Source of the DNA: Maricaulaceae bacterium EIL42A08
Lineage (GTDB): Bacteria; Pseudomonadota; Alphaproteobacteria; Caulobacterales; Maricaulaceae
DNA: 64,000 nt
Direction of reading: 5' to 3'
NCBI GenBank assembly: GCA_024178355.1
Contig: JAMZNZ010000003.1
Coordinates: 186,001-250,000 of the forward strand
The position numbers were made by a program, and so were the translations under genes. Of the stretch, positions 34,480 through 42,472 are shown in pieces; position 1 is the first letter of the stretch, and each line of letters begins with the position of its first letter. The notes beneath the pieces are model-generated. The model was not told the origin of the DNA. It searched no databases and saw only the letters and a list, made by a program, of their open reading frames with translations.

Positions 34480-36012
34480 ATGCTTAAACGTACCGATGAA
34501 GAGACCCATCGCGAGGATGATCGCCCCCATGCGGTGGTGATTGGCTCCGGCTTTGGTGGATTGGCCGCTGCGGTGCGCCTCGGCGCGCGCGGCTATCGCG
34601 TGACCGTTCTTGAAAAGCTCGATGCGCCAGGTGGCCGCGCCTACGTGTTCAAGGACGAAGGCTATGTTTTTGATGCCGGGCCCACCATCATCACCGTGCC
34701 CTTCTTGCTGGAAGAGCTGTGGGAGATGTGCGGACGCAAGCTTGAGGATGATATCGAGCTTCGCGAGATGAACCCCTTCTACGGCATCCGCTTTGACGAC
34801 GGCGATGTGGTCCATTGCTATCGCGATGCCGATGTCATGCGCGAAGAGGTCAAGCGCATCGCGCCCGATGATGCGGCTGGCTATGAGCGCTTTTTAAAGA
34901 AGAGTCAGGACATATTTGAGGTGGGCTTTAAGCAGCTCGCCCACGTGCCCTTCCATACGCTCAAATCCATGGCGGAGGTCACGCCTGACCTGATCCGGCT
35001 TGAGTCCTATCGCTCAGTCCACTCGTTGGTCTCGCAATATGTGAAGAACCCCAAGCTGCAGGTGGCGCTGAACTTCCACCCGCTTCTGGTGGGTGGCAAT
35101 CCCTTTGCAGCCAGCAGCTTCTATTGCCTCATCTCCTATCTGGAGCGTGAATGGGGCGTGCATTTCGTGATGGGCGGGACCGGCAAGCTGGTTGATGGCC
35201 TGGTCGACCTGATTGAAGGCCAGGGCGGGCAGGTGCTCTGCGATTCAGAGGTCTCCCAGATCACTACTGAAAACGGCAAAGCCACCGGCGTGCGGCTGGG
35301 AGATGGCCGTCATGTGAAAGCCGATGTCGTGGTGTCCAATGCCGAGGTCGGCCACACCTATAAATACCTGCTTTCAGAGACCAGGCGGAAGCGCTGGACC
35401 GACCGCAAGGTGGAGAGTGCCCGCCAGTCCATGAGCCTTTTCCTGTGGTATTTCGGGACCAATCGCAAATATGACGATGTGGATCACCACACCATTATTC
35501 TGGGGCCGCGCTACAAGGGCCTGCTGAACGACATCTTCAACAAGAAGAAGCTCGCCGACGATTTCAGCCTTTATCTGCATCGCCCCACGGCCACCGATCC
35601 GTCCATGGCCCCTGAGGGGTGTGAAGCCTTCTACGTGCTCTCGCCGGTGCCCAACCTTCAGGGCGATACAGACTGGGAAACCGAGGCTGAGCGCTATCGC
35701 CAGGCGGTCGAGCAACGGCTTCAGGAGACTGTCCTGCCCGGACTGAAAGATGCGGTGACGGTGTCGCGCATCATGACGCCGCTAGACTTCCGTGACCGTC
35801 TTAATTCTACGCACGGGGCTGCATTTGGGTTGGAGCCGATTCTGACGCAATCAGCCTGGTTCCGCGCCCATAACAAGAGCGAGGAAGTCGACGGGCTTTA
35901 TCTGGTTGGGGCTGGTACCCACCCGGGCGCAGGTGTGCCCGGTGTGCTGTCCTCAGCCCGCGTGCTCGATGCCATTGTTCCGGACGCAAGCTCAGTGAAG
36001 GTTCATGGCTAG
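34480..36012 (+). CDS. crtI: Phytoene desaturase
   Basis: 510 residues with AAGGAAG before the ATG. FAD-binding N-terminus VVIGSGFGGLAAAVRLGA and DAGPTIITVP; bacterial CrtI C-terminal signature GAGTHPGAGVPGVLSSA. CrtI introduces three or four double bonds into phytoene, giving neurosporene or lycopene, at the membrane surface. Number of steps, and so the spheroidene versus spirilloxanthin branch, cannot be read from the sequence. It overlaps crtB by 8 bp. Confidence 0.96.
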   Translation: MLKRTDEETHREDDRPHAVVIGSGFGGLAAAVRLGARGYRVTVLEKLDAPGGRAYVFKDEGYVFDAGPTIITVPFLLEELWEMCGRKLEDDIELREMNPFYGIRFDDGDVVHCYRDADVMREEVKRIAPDDAAGYERFLKKSQDIFEVGFKQLAHVPFHTLKSMAEVTPDLIRLESYRSVHSLVSQYVKNPKLQVALNFHPLLVGGNPFAASSFYCLISYLEREWGVHFVMGGTGKLVDGLVDLIEGQGGQVLCDSEVSQITTENGKATGVRLGDGRHVKADVVVSNAEVGHTYKYLLSETRRKRWTDRKVESARQSMSLFLWYFGTNRKYDDVDHHTIILGPRYKGLLNDIFNKKKLADDFSLYLHRPTATDPSMAPEGCEAFYVLSPVPNLQGDTDWETEAERYRQAVEQRLQETVLPGLKDAVTVSRIMTPLDFRDRLNSTHGAAFGLEPILTQSAWFRAHNKSEEVDGLYLVGAGTHPGAGVPGVLSSARVLDAIVPDASSVKVHG

Positions 36013-37054
36013 ACGCTTTGCCAGCCTTGAAGACATGCAGGCCTGTCGCGTTGCCATTCGCGGGGGATCGAAGAGCTTTTATGCCGCCTCGCTGTTGATG
36101 CCGTCTGAATATCGCGACCGGGCCTATGCGCTGTATGGCTTTTGCCGTTTTGCCGATGACGAGGTGGACGATGGCGATGATGCGCTGGCGGCCTGTAATC
36201 GTTTAAGTGCGCGGCTTGATCAGATCTATGCCGGTGAGCCGGGTGATAGCCCGGTGGACCGCGCCTTTGCCGATGTGGTGCGCGAGTGTGACATTCCCCA
36301 GGCGCTTCCCGCCGCTCTCATTGAAGGCTTTGCATGGGATGCCGCTGAGCGGCGCTATGAAACCCTGTCTGATGTCCGGGCCTATGGGGCGCGTGTTGCA
36401 AGCTCGGTCGGGGCGATGATGGCGCTGGTCATGGGCGTGCGCAGCCCTGAAGCTCTCGCGCGAGCCTGTGATCTGGGCGTCGCTATGCAGCTGACGAATA
36501 TCGCCCGTGATGTGGGTGAAGATGCCCGAAACGGACGGCTTTACCTGCCACGAGCCTGGTTTGCCGAAGCCCGGATCGATCCTGATGCCTGGCTAGACAA
36601 GCCGGACTTCAACGTTCAGGTGGCTGAGTTCGTGCGCCGTATTCTGGCTGAAGCCGACCGGCTTTATGACCGGGCAAGGCCCGGGATTGCCCACCTGCCC
36701 AAGCGTTGCCGACCTGCGATTCACGCCGCCTCTCGCATTTATCGCGAGATCGGAGTGGAGGCTGAAAAGGCACGCTTTGATACCGTCAATCGACGGGTTG
36801 TCACTTCGACCTCCCGCAAGCTTCGGCTGGCGTTGGGCGCGCTTGTCGATGCAGCGCTGAGCGGTGGGAACTCAGAGTTTGATCCGTTGCCTGAAACCCA
36901 ATTTCTCGTGGATGCGATGCCCGTGCTGGCAGAGCCGGATACGCCGCCGTCCTGGTGGCGTGTCGATGAGGACTGGGATCGGGCATGGGCGATTTTTTAC
37001 GATGTGAATGAGCGTCGCCGCGCAAGCGCTCAAACCTCAGCAAAACGCGTATAA
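36005..37054 (+). CDS. crtB: Phytoene synthase
   Basis: 349 residues. It shows the squalene/phytoene synthase signatures YGFCRFADDEVDD (first Asp-rich motif) and QLTNIARDVGEDARNGRLYLP-like second motif around residues 160-185. It condenses two geranylgeranyl diphosphates to phytoene, the first carotenoid-specific step, supplied by CrtE in the same cluster. The start lies inside the crtI 3' end (ATGGCTAG), so translation is coupled. Confidence 0.96.
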   Translation: MARRFASLEDMQACRVAIRGGSKSFYAASLLMPSEYRDRAYALYGFCRFADDEVDDGDDALAACNRLSARLDQIYAGEPGDSPVDRAFADVVRECDIPQALPAALIEGFAWDAAERRYETLSDVRAYGARVASSVGAMMALVMGVRSPEALARACDLGVAMQLTNIARDVGEDARNGRLYLPRAWFAEARIDPDAWLDKPDFNVQVAEFVRRILAEADRLYDRARPGIAHLPKRCRPAIHAASRIYREIGVEAEKARFDTVNRRVVTSTSRKLRLALGALVDAALSGGNSEFDPLPETQFLVDAMPVLAEPDTPPSWWRVDEDWDRAWAIFYDVNERRRASAQTSAKRV

Positions 37055-37071
37055 GTAAGGGAGCCAGAACC

Positions 37072-37191
37072 ATGGCCCATTATGCCTTTTTCGCCCTTGA
37101 GATCGCTTTTGCGATCGCGGTCGCTATATGGGGGGTAAGAACGCTTCGGCGTATGGACCGCAACAAGAATAAACCAGGTACCCCCGATTAA
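37072..37191 (+). CDS. Small single-span membrane protein, 39 residues
   Basis: 39 codons with a GGGAG ribosome-binding site 10 bp before the ATG. Residues 5-22 are hydrophobic (FFALEIAFAIAVAIWG) and are followed by a basic patch RTLRRMDRNKNK, so one membrane span with the C-terminus in the cytoplasm is expected. The stop overlaps the tspO start (TAATG), strong evidence that it is translated. It is of CcmD/CcoQ-like size but I recognise no family. Being in the crtIB-tspO operon suggests a small assembly or regulatory role for pigment-protein complexes (inference). Confidence 0.65.
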   Translation: MAHYAFFALEIAFAIAVAIWGVRTLRRMDRNKNKPGTPD

Positions 37192-37658
37192 TGGATGCAC
37201 CGCTCTGGACGATTTTGCCCTTCCTTGCGCTGGTATTTCTGGCCTCTCTGAGCGGCGCGTGCTTCCGTCCAGGCACCTGGTATAAAAAGCTCGACAAGCC
37301 GTCGTGGACGCCGCCTGACTGGCTGTTTCCGGTCGCCTGGCTTGTGCTTTATATCATGATGGCGGTTGCTGCGTGGCGGATCTGGGACTTCGCCGGTTTC
37401 GGCATACCGCTTTATATGTGGGGCGTTCAGCTGGTGCTCAATGCCCTCTGGTCAGCGGTGTTCTTCGGCCTGCGCAGCCCGTTGCTGGGGCTTGTGGAGG
37501 TTAGTGCGCTGTGGCTCAGCGTTGCCGCGACGATCTTCACCTTTGCCACGGTTGACCTGTTTTCAGCGGCTTTGCTCCTGCCTTATCTGGTCTGGGTCAG
37601 CTTTGCGGCCGCTCTGAACGGCGCGATCGTTCGTCGCCGTCTTGGGGCAGCGGCATGA
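37191..37658 (+). CDS. tspO: TspO/CrtK tryptophan-rich sensory protein
   Basis: 155 residues with five membrane spans and abundant Trp/Tyr. Signature segments are FRPGTWYKKLDKPSWTPPDW and FPVAWLVLYIMMA, as in Rhodobacter TspO (CrtK). TspO binds porphyrins and modulates pigment gene expression in R. sphaeroides. It starts in a TAATG overlap with a 39-residue gene and ends in an ATGA overlap with a 52-residue gene, so it is embedded in a chain of coupled small membrane proteins between crtB and crtC. Confidence 0.93.
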   Translation: MDAPLWTILPFLALVFLASLSGACFRPGTWYKKLDKPSWTPPDWLFPVAWLVLYIMMAVAAWRIWDFAGFGIPLYMWGVQLVLNALWSAVFFGLRSPLLGLVEVSALWLSVAATIFTFATVDLFSAALLLPYLVWVSFAAALNGAIVRRRLGAAA

Positions 37659-37813
37659 GTGGCGGTACGCTTTTGATGCTTTTCAAGTTTGGGCTGGGTG
37701 GAGCGCTAATCCTCGCCTTTGGCTATTGGCAGCTCCGTCAGCTGGACCGTGATGCGAAAGCGCTCAAGGACCAGGACGCCAAATCAGAACCAGAGACGGG
37801 AGATCACCCATGA
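37655..37813 (+). CDS. Small single-span membrane protein, 52 residues
   Basis: 52 codons, start overlapping the tspO stop (ATGA). Hydrophobic residues 5-24 (LLMLFKFGLGGALILAFGYW) form one span, followed by QLRQLDRDAKALKDQD, a charged, helix-prone tail. The stop overlaps the next small gene by 4 bp. Coupling on both sides and the membrane-then-helix design argue for a real gene; the family is not recognised. Confidence 0.65.
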   Translation: MSGGTLLMLFKFGLGGALILAFGYWQLRQLDRDAKALKDQDAKSEPETGDHP

Positions 37814-37965
37814 GCTCGGAAGAATATTATCTGTTCAAAGGCCTGTTGGTCTTCGGCAGCATTTTCGCCTTTCTGGGCTGGCAGTGGTGGGATGTCGAAC
37901 GCGACATCAAGCGCGCCAAAGCCAGAAAAGAGTTAGAAAGCACGGGGCATTCTGAAGGGGAGTAG
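37810..37965 (+). CDS. Small single-span membrane protein, 51 residues
   Basis: 51 codons, start in an ATGA overlap with the previous gene. One membrane segment (LFKGLLVFGSIFAFLGWQWW) is followed by a basic/acidic helix DVERDIKRAKARKELE. The layout resembles the preceding 52-residue protein, so the two may be paralogous or partner subunits. The last 33 bp overlap the 3' end of crtC on the other strand. Confidence 0.65.
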   Translation: MSSEEYYLFKGLLVFGSIFAFLGWQWWDVERDIKRAKARKELESTGHSEGE

Positions 37966-38982
37966 GCATTTCACCCAGGTGGAATCAAAACGCTTCAGAT
38001 CCAGACTCTCATGCATGGAAATGCGGGTCTCACCCAACAGCTCCGTTTCGATCATGGACCGCGTGTAGAAGGGCGTATCCTCCAGCGTCTTGACCACGCG
38101 CCCGGCACCGTCTGAGCGCGATGGCCTCGCCACCCCCCACATCACATCGGGAAGCGCGATTACCGGCGGAGCCTCGAAGTGTTCTGTCGTGCCGTCTTCG
38201 TGGATGCGCAGAGCCAGTCCATATTCGCCCCCGCCGGCAGGCTGGCAGTCGTAAAGGATGGCCGCGCCATCTGGCATCGCCGTACGCGCCCAGCTCCACG
38301 ATTTGAAGCCTGCCTCCAGCGGTTCTAGCCCGGCATTCATGTCCACATAGCCATCACCCGACCAGTCAAGGCCGGGCTTTTCGAATTTGGCCTCCACCCG
38401 CGCCTTGGGCCAGACGGGACGCCAGGCATGGCGGCCGTTGGGGTCCAGAGTAAATTGCTCGCCCTGTTCGACTTCGGGATGGATGACGATCTGCCCGCGC
38501 ACGGGGAAGGGGATGGGCGCTGCGGTTTCGCAGATATCGAAGATCAGCTTGCCATCCTCAAAGCGCACACGACTCGGCCCGAAGGTGAAGTGATCATCGC
38601 CGCGATCAATGGCTTTGGCGGTGCGCTCGGTCATGGCCCAGCGGGTTTTGCCGCCGCCATAGAGGCCCACATTGAGCGCGCAATGGTTCTCCGGTCGCCC
38701 CCGGCCTGACCATGCGTAATAGGGCGAAAAAACACTGCCGATCAGGGCAATCAGGATGAGGCCGTGGCGTCCGTCGTCGCTGAAGGCGTCTGCGTAGAGC
38801 CAGCGATACCCGCCGGGCGGGATCGGGGCGTTAAAGCCAAATCGGCCAAGATCGAGCGTGCCGCCGTTCGACCCGAAATCATGGAGGTTGGCACCCCCGG
38901 ACCCGGATGCGTCCCGCCGCCGGCGAGATAAAGTCCCGGGATCTGCGTGCGCGCGCCCGGCCTTTGAAACGCTGATTGCCAT
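37933..38982 (-). CDS. crtC: Carotenoid 1,2-hydratase (hydroxyneurosporene synthase)
   Basis: Recognised by PIPPGGYRWLYADAFSDD, FSPYYAW and WGVARPSRSDG, typical of CrtC; adds water across the terminal double bond of neurosporene or lycopene. The first clearly conserved residues lie near 38880, already inside crtD. The only in-frame ATG/GTG/TTG upstream of them that is plausible is the ATG at 38982 (349 residues), which would give a 232-bp out-of-frame overlap with crtD. The real start may instead be a non-standard codon nearer 38890. The stop is 33 bp inside the convergent small gene. Confidence 0.85.
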   Translation of the reverse strand: MAISVSKAGRAHADPGTLSRRRRDASGSGGANLHDFGSNGGTLDLGRFGFNAPIPPGGYRWLYADAFSDDGRHGLILIALIGSVFSPYYAWSGRGRPENHCALNVGLYGGGKTRWAMTERTAKAIDRGDDHFTFGPSRVRFEDGKLIFDICETAAPIPFPVRGQIVIHPEVEQGEQFTLDPNGRHAWRPVWPKARVEAKFEKPGLDWSGDGYVDMNAGLEPLEAGFKSWSWARTAMPDGAAILYDCQPAGGGEYGLALRIHEDGTTEHFEAPPVIALPDVMWGVARPSRSDGAGRVVKTLEDTPFYTRSMIETELLGETRISMHESLDLKRFDSTWVKCLLPFRMPRAF

Positions 38983-40319
38983 CCGTGCAGGGCGCGCCCG
39001 TAAATGGCCCCGCTGGAGCCGGGGCAGAGCCTGGCAAAGCCGTCGGGACCGGTGGCCGTCGCGGCGTCGAGGTCGAGGTTGAGCCCCGAGGCTCGTAACC
39101 GGTTGAGCGTCAGGTCGAGCCATGGGTCTGTCTCCTCGGCTGTATAGGTGTGCGTATCCCCATCAGCCGGTGCATTGATCAGGATTAAAAAACGTTCCGC
39201 GCCATCGCGAGTCGAACCTGCGCCACGATCCTGCGCGCAGATATAAATGGTCGGATCATCAGGGATGCGGTTGTCGGTAAACAGCGCGTCGAACTCGGCG
39301 CGATAATCGGGCGAGAACACCACATTGTGGCGATCAAGCTCAAAGCCAGTGGGTTTGCCGGTGGCCGTCCAGACCAACGCGGACAGGCTGCGCTGCATTT
39401 TAGCTGGCTTCAGGCCCTTGCGAGCGTCATCGCCCAAGAGCCCGGACCGAAGGGCGTCTGGATCAGCCGCCGATAGCACGGCGCGTGCGCGGATCGTTTC
39501 TCCAGACTGAAGCCGGACGCCCTTGGCTGTGCCGCCTTCGATCAGGATTTCATCAACGGGCGCGTCATAGCGGATGTCCGCGCCAAGTTGGGACGCAAAG
39601 CCCGCCATGCCGTGGGCGAGACGGCTCATCCCGCCTTTGACATACCAGACGCCGCGCTGCTCCAGCTCGGCGATCATCATCAGCGTGGCCGGTGCGCTCC
39701 ACGGCGAGGCCCCGCAATAGGTGGCATAGCGCCCGAACAACTGGCGCAGGCGCGCATCGGGGAAGTAGTCGCCCAGCGCACTCCAAAGGGTCGAGAAGGG
39801 CCGCAAGGTGAGCGCGCCGCCTGGATTATTCATCAGCATGCGTGTGGTCAGGCCGATGGGGTTGGTTTGCGGTTGAAGCAGGAAATTCGTGGTCAGAGCG
39901 TCGTAGAGCTTCGACCCGTCTTTCAGGAATTTGGCAAAAAGCCGGGCCTGCTTGCCGCCAAAGAAGCGGTTTACTTCTTCGACAGAGGCTTCGGGGTCCG
40001 CCATCAGGTCAAAGGTGTCGTGATCATCCCATGCATGGCGTGCAAGGCGCTCAGCGGTGACGAGACCTACATGATCTTCAAAGCGCGATCCCGCCTCTTC
40101 AAACAAATCATCAAAGGCGCTGCGTAGAGTCATGACGGTGGGGCCAGCGTCGATATGCTGGCCGCCAACTTCAAGCGTGCGCATCTTGCCGCCGGGCGTG
40201 GAGGCCTTCTCCACCACAGTCACGGGTACGCCCTTGCCAGCCAGATCGATGGCTGCGCCAAGCCCGCCCATTCCTGCGCCGATGATTACGACGCCGTCGC
40301 CTGAAGGCCCCTGTGTCAT
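38751..40319 (-). CDS. crtD: Methoxyneurosporene/hydroxyneurosporene dehydrogenase
   Basis: 522 residues from the ATG giving MTQGPSGDG; the frame stays open upstream but runs through the PpsR site and into crtE. The FAD motif VVIIGAGMGGLGAAIDLAGK starts near residue 10, with DAGPTVMT, and the CrtI-family C-terminal segment LAGGGTHPGPGVPTSM. CrtD desaturates C-3,4 of hydroxylated carotenoids after CrtC. It is divergent from crtE with a PpsR-type palindrome in the 84-bp space. Its 3' end overlaps the start of crtC. Confidence 0.93.
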   Translation of the reverse strand: MTQGPSGDGVVIIGAGMGGLGAAIDLAGKGVPVTVVEKASTPGGKMRTLEVGGQHIDAGPTVMTLRSAFDDLFEEAGSRFEDHVGLVTAERLARHAWDDHDTFDLMADPEASVEEVNRFFGGKQARLFAKFLKDGSKLYDALTTNFLLQPQTNPIGLTTRMLMNNPGGALTLRPFSTLWSALGDYFPDARLRQLFGRYATYCGASPWSAPATLMMIAELEQRGVWYVKGGMSRLAHGMAGFASQLGADIRYDAPVDEILIEGGTAKGVRLQSGETIRARAVLSAADPDALRSGLLGDDARKGLKPAKMQRSLSALVWTATGKPTGFELDRHNVVFSPDYRAEFDALFTDNRIPDDPTIYICAQDRGAGSTRDGAERFLILINAPADGDTHTYTAEETDPWLDLTLNRLRASGLNLDLDAATATGPDGFARLCPGSSGAIYGRALHGWQSAFQRPGARTQIPGLYLAGGGTHPGPGVPTSMISGRTAARSILADLALTPRSRPAGIAGSTQTPSATTDATASS

Positions 40320-40337
40320 TGACAGCTTACCATAAAG

Positions 40338-40355
40338 TGTCCAGTCTTCATGACA
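40338..40355. promoter_or_regulatory. PpsR/CrtJ-type site between crtD and crtE
   Basis: TGTC-CAGTCTTCAT-GACA within the perfect 7-bp dyad AAGTGTC...GACACTT. It is placed 19 bp from crtD and 49 bp from crtE, so one bound repressor could control both directions. Confidence 0.78.
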
Positions 40356-40403
40356 CTTAAGGTGACAGGTAATCTGGACGCCTGCAAGCGACGGGGAATG
40401 GTC

Positions 40404-41273
40404 ATGGACGCTGATGCACGAATTGAAGCTGAGCTTCATGCTGCAATTGACCGGGCCGGGGGCAAGGGATGCCCGCCGCGCTTCTCTGAAGCGCTGGCCT
40501 ATGCCGTCTTTCCAGGTGGCGCGCGGGTTCGTCCCCAGCTCCTGCTGGCCGTGGCCGGGGCCTGCGGTGATCCTGATCCGGGTCTGACGGATGCGGCCGG
40601 GGCGGCGCTGGAGTTTCTCCACTGCGCCTCACTCGTACACGACGACCTTCCTGCTTTTGATGACGCCAGCCAGCGCCGGGGCAAGCCCTCAGTGCATTCG
40701 GTGTTCGGCGAGCCGCTGGCGATCCTGACTGGCGACGCGCTGATTGTGCTCGCCTTTGAAACCATCGCGCGGGCTGGGGTGGCGACGCCAGACCGCATGC
40801 CAGCCCTGACCTCCCTGGTTGCCCGCGCGGTGGGCGCACCCCACGGCATTGCTGCAGGACAGGCCTGGGAGAGTGAACCCAATGTGCCGGTGCAGCAGTA
40901 TCACCGCTCCAAGACCGGCGCGCTTTTTGTCGGCGCGACCATGGCTGGGGCGATTGTGGCGGGCGAAGATCCGCGCAAGTGGCGCACGTTGGGCGAAAAG
41001 ATTGGTGAGGCCTATCAGGTCGCAGATGATCTTCTCGATGCGGCCGGCATGGGCGAAGATGGTGGCAAGGGCCACGGCAAAGATGAATTGCTCGGTCGCC
41101 CAAGCTGCGTCACCGAGCTTGGCATCGATGGATCGGTCGCGCGCCTGAAAACGCTGGTAAAAGATGCCGTCGACTCCATCCCTGAAGTTTATGGCTCTGA
41201 CAGCTTGCGCGAGCTGGTGATGGCTCAGGCCAATCGTCTCGTTCCCAAAAATCTCGTTGTTGCAGCAGAGTAG
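40404..41273 (+). CDS. crtE: Geranylgeranyl diphosphate synthase
   Basis: 289 residues from the ATG at 40404 (GGGGA six bases before); upstream in-frame ATGs at 40350 and 40398 are less likely, the first lying inside the PpsR palindrome. Two Asp-rich motifs are present: VHDDLPAFDDA (first, FARM) and YQVADDLLDA (second). The enzyme extends farnesyl diphosphate or DMAPP with IPP to GGPP for carotenoids and for the bacteriochlorophyll side chain. IPP/DMAPP balance is served by idi in the same cluster. Confidence 0.93.
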   Translation: MDADARIEAELHAAIDRAGGKGCPPRFSEALAYAVFPGGARVRPQLLLAVAGACGDPDPGLTDAAGAALEFLHCASLVHDDLPAFDDASQRRGKPSVHSVFGEPLAILTGDALIVLAFETIARAGVATPDRMPALTSLVARAVGAPHGIAAGQAWESEPNVPVQQYHRSKTGALFVGATMAGAIVAGEDPRKWRTLGEKIGEAYQVADDLLDAAGMGEDGGKGHGKDELLGRPSCVTELGIDGSVARLKTLVKDAVDSIPEVYGSDSLRELVMAQANRLVPKNLVVAAE

Positions 41274-41281
41274 GCGATCTG

Positions 41282-42385
41282 ATGGCCTGGCCGGACGCAT
41301 TTGGCGATTTTAGAAACCGGCTCGTTTCTGATCCGAATTTCAGACGATCTGCGAAGGCGTTCGCGCCCACCCGAGCCAAGGCGCGCGATAACGCGCGTGC
41401 GCTGTTCGATCTGTTTGCGGGCTTTGTCTATTCGCAGACCGTGCTCGCCTGCACCCAGATCGATCTGTTCAACTTCCTGAAGGCCGGGCCACAGCCCTTG
41501 AGCGCCATCGCATCCCATGGCGAGCTGCCGCTGGATGGTGCGACGCGACTGGCGCGGGCGGCAGCATCGATCGAGCTGTTGGAGCAGCGCGGCAAGGACT
41601 GGTATGCGCTGGGCCCGCTCGGTGCGGCGCTTGTCGATGAGCCAGGCCTGGCGGCCATGATCCAGCATCACCAGCTCTTCTATGAAGACTTGCTCGATCC
41701 GCTGGCGCTTCTGCGCGGTGAGAAGAAGGGCAAGCTGGCGGAATTCTGGGGCTATGGCGAAGCAGAAGGCGAGGCCGGGCGGCCCGACGCCTATTCCCAG
41801 CTCATGGCCGACACGTTGCCCATGGTGGCTGAGGAAATCTTCGCCACGCTGGATTTATCGAAATATTCGAAATTGCTGGATGTGGGCGGCGGTGAGGGGG
41901 CCTTTGTCTCCGAAGTCGCGAGCCATATCACCAATCTTGACCTTGCCCTGTTTGATCTGCCCCCAGTGGCCGAGCGCGCGAAAGCGCAGCTTGCCGCCAA
42001 GGGTCTGGCTGACCGTGTCGACGTGCACGGGGGAAGTTTCCTGACAGATTCGCTGCCTGAAGGGGCGGATCTCATTTCGCTGGTTCGGATTATCCACGAT
42101 CACACCGATGCCCATGCGATGGCAGCGCTCAAGGCGTGCCGGACGGCGATCAAGCCGGGAGGCACCTTGCTTCTGGCCGAGCCGATGGCCGAGGCAAAAG
42201 GCGCTGCGCCCATGGGCGACGCCTATTTCGGCTTTTACCTTCTGGCCATGGGCGGCGGGCGAGCCCGTACTGCCGCGCGGCTCACCGAAATGTTGAATGA
42301 CGCGGGATTTGATGGGGTTCGAGTTCATCGCTCGCGCATCCCGCTCATCACCGATGTCATTACTGCGCGCGCGAATGCGGCGTAA
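41282..42385 (+). CDS. crtF: Carotenoid O-methyltransferase (hydroxyneurosporene methyltransferase)
   Basis: 367 residues, 8 bp after crtE. An N-terminal dimerisation domain with a winged-helix-like region (LFDLFAGFVYSQTVLACTQI) is followed by a Rossmann methyltransferase domain with the SAM loop LLDVGGGEGAFVSEV near residue 200 and LVRIIHDHTD. It methylates the 1-hydroxyl of demethylspheroidene or equivalent spirilloxanthin-pathway intermediates. Order crtEF-bchC is the conserved purple-bacterial core. Confidence 0.94.
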   Translation: MAWPDAFGDFRNRLVSDPNFRRSAKAFAPTRAKARDNARALFDLFAGFVYSQTVLACTQIDLFNFLKAGPQPLSAIASHGELPLDGATRLARAAASIELLEQRGKDWYALGPLGAALVDEPGLAAMIQHHQLFYEDLLDPLALLRGEKKGKLAEFWGYGEAEGEAGRPDAYSQLMADTLPMVAEEIFATLDLSKYSKLLDVGGGEGAFVSEVASHITNLDLALFDLPPVAERAKAQLAAKGLADRVDVHGGSFLTDSLPEGADLISLVRIIHDHTDAHAMAALKACRTAIKPGGTLLLAEPMAEAKGAAPMGDAYFGFYLLAMGGGRARTAARLTEMLNDAGFDGVRVHRSRIPLITDVITARANAA

Positions 42386-42406
42386 AACCTAATTGACTAT
42401 CAAGAG

Positions 42407-42424
42407 TGTCAATGTAAACTTACA
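42407..42424. promoter_or_regulatory. PpsR/CrtJ-type site upstream of bchC
   Basis: TGTC-AATGTAAACT-TACA fits TGT-N12-ACA, inside GAGTGT...ACACTC; one position departs from the extended palindrome. It lies 49 bp before the preferred bchC start and 22 bp after crtF, implying a separate promoter for bchCXYZ-puf. Confidence 0.65.
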
Positions 42425-42472
42425 CTCTTAGAATAGGGGCTCTGGAGAATGGCCCTTGGGGAGGCGATAGCC

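Noticed and set aside
40350-40403. Upstream ATGs for crtE
   Set aside because: The first lies within the PpsR palindrome and lacks a ribosome-binding site; GGGGA fits the ATG at 40404.
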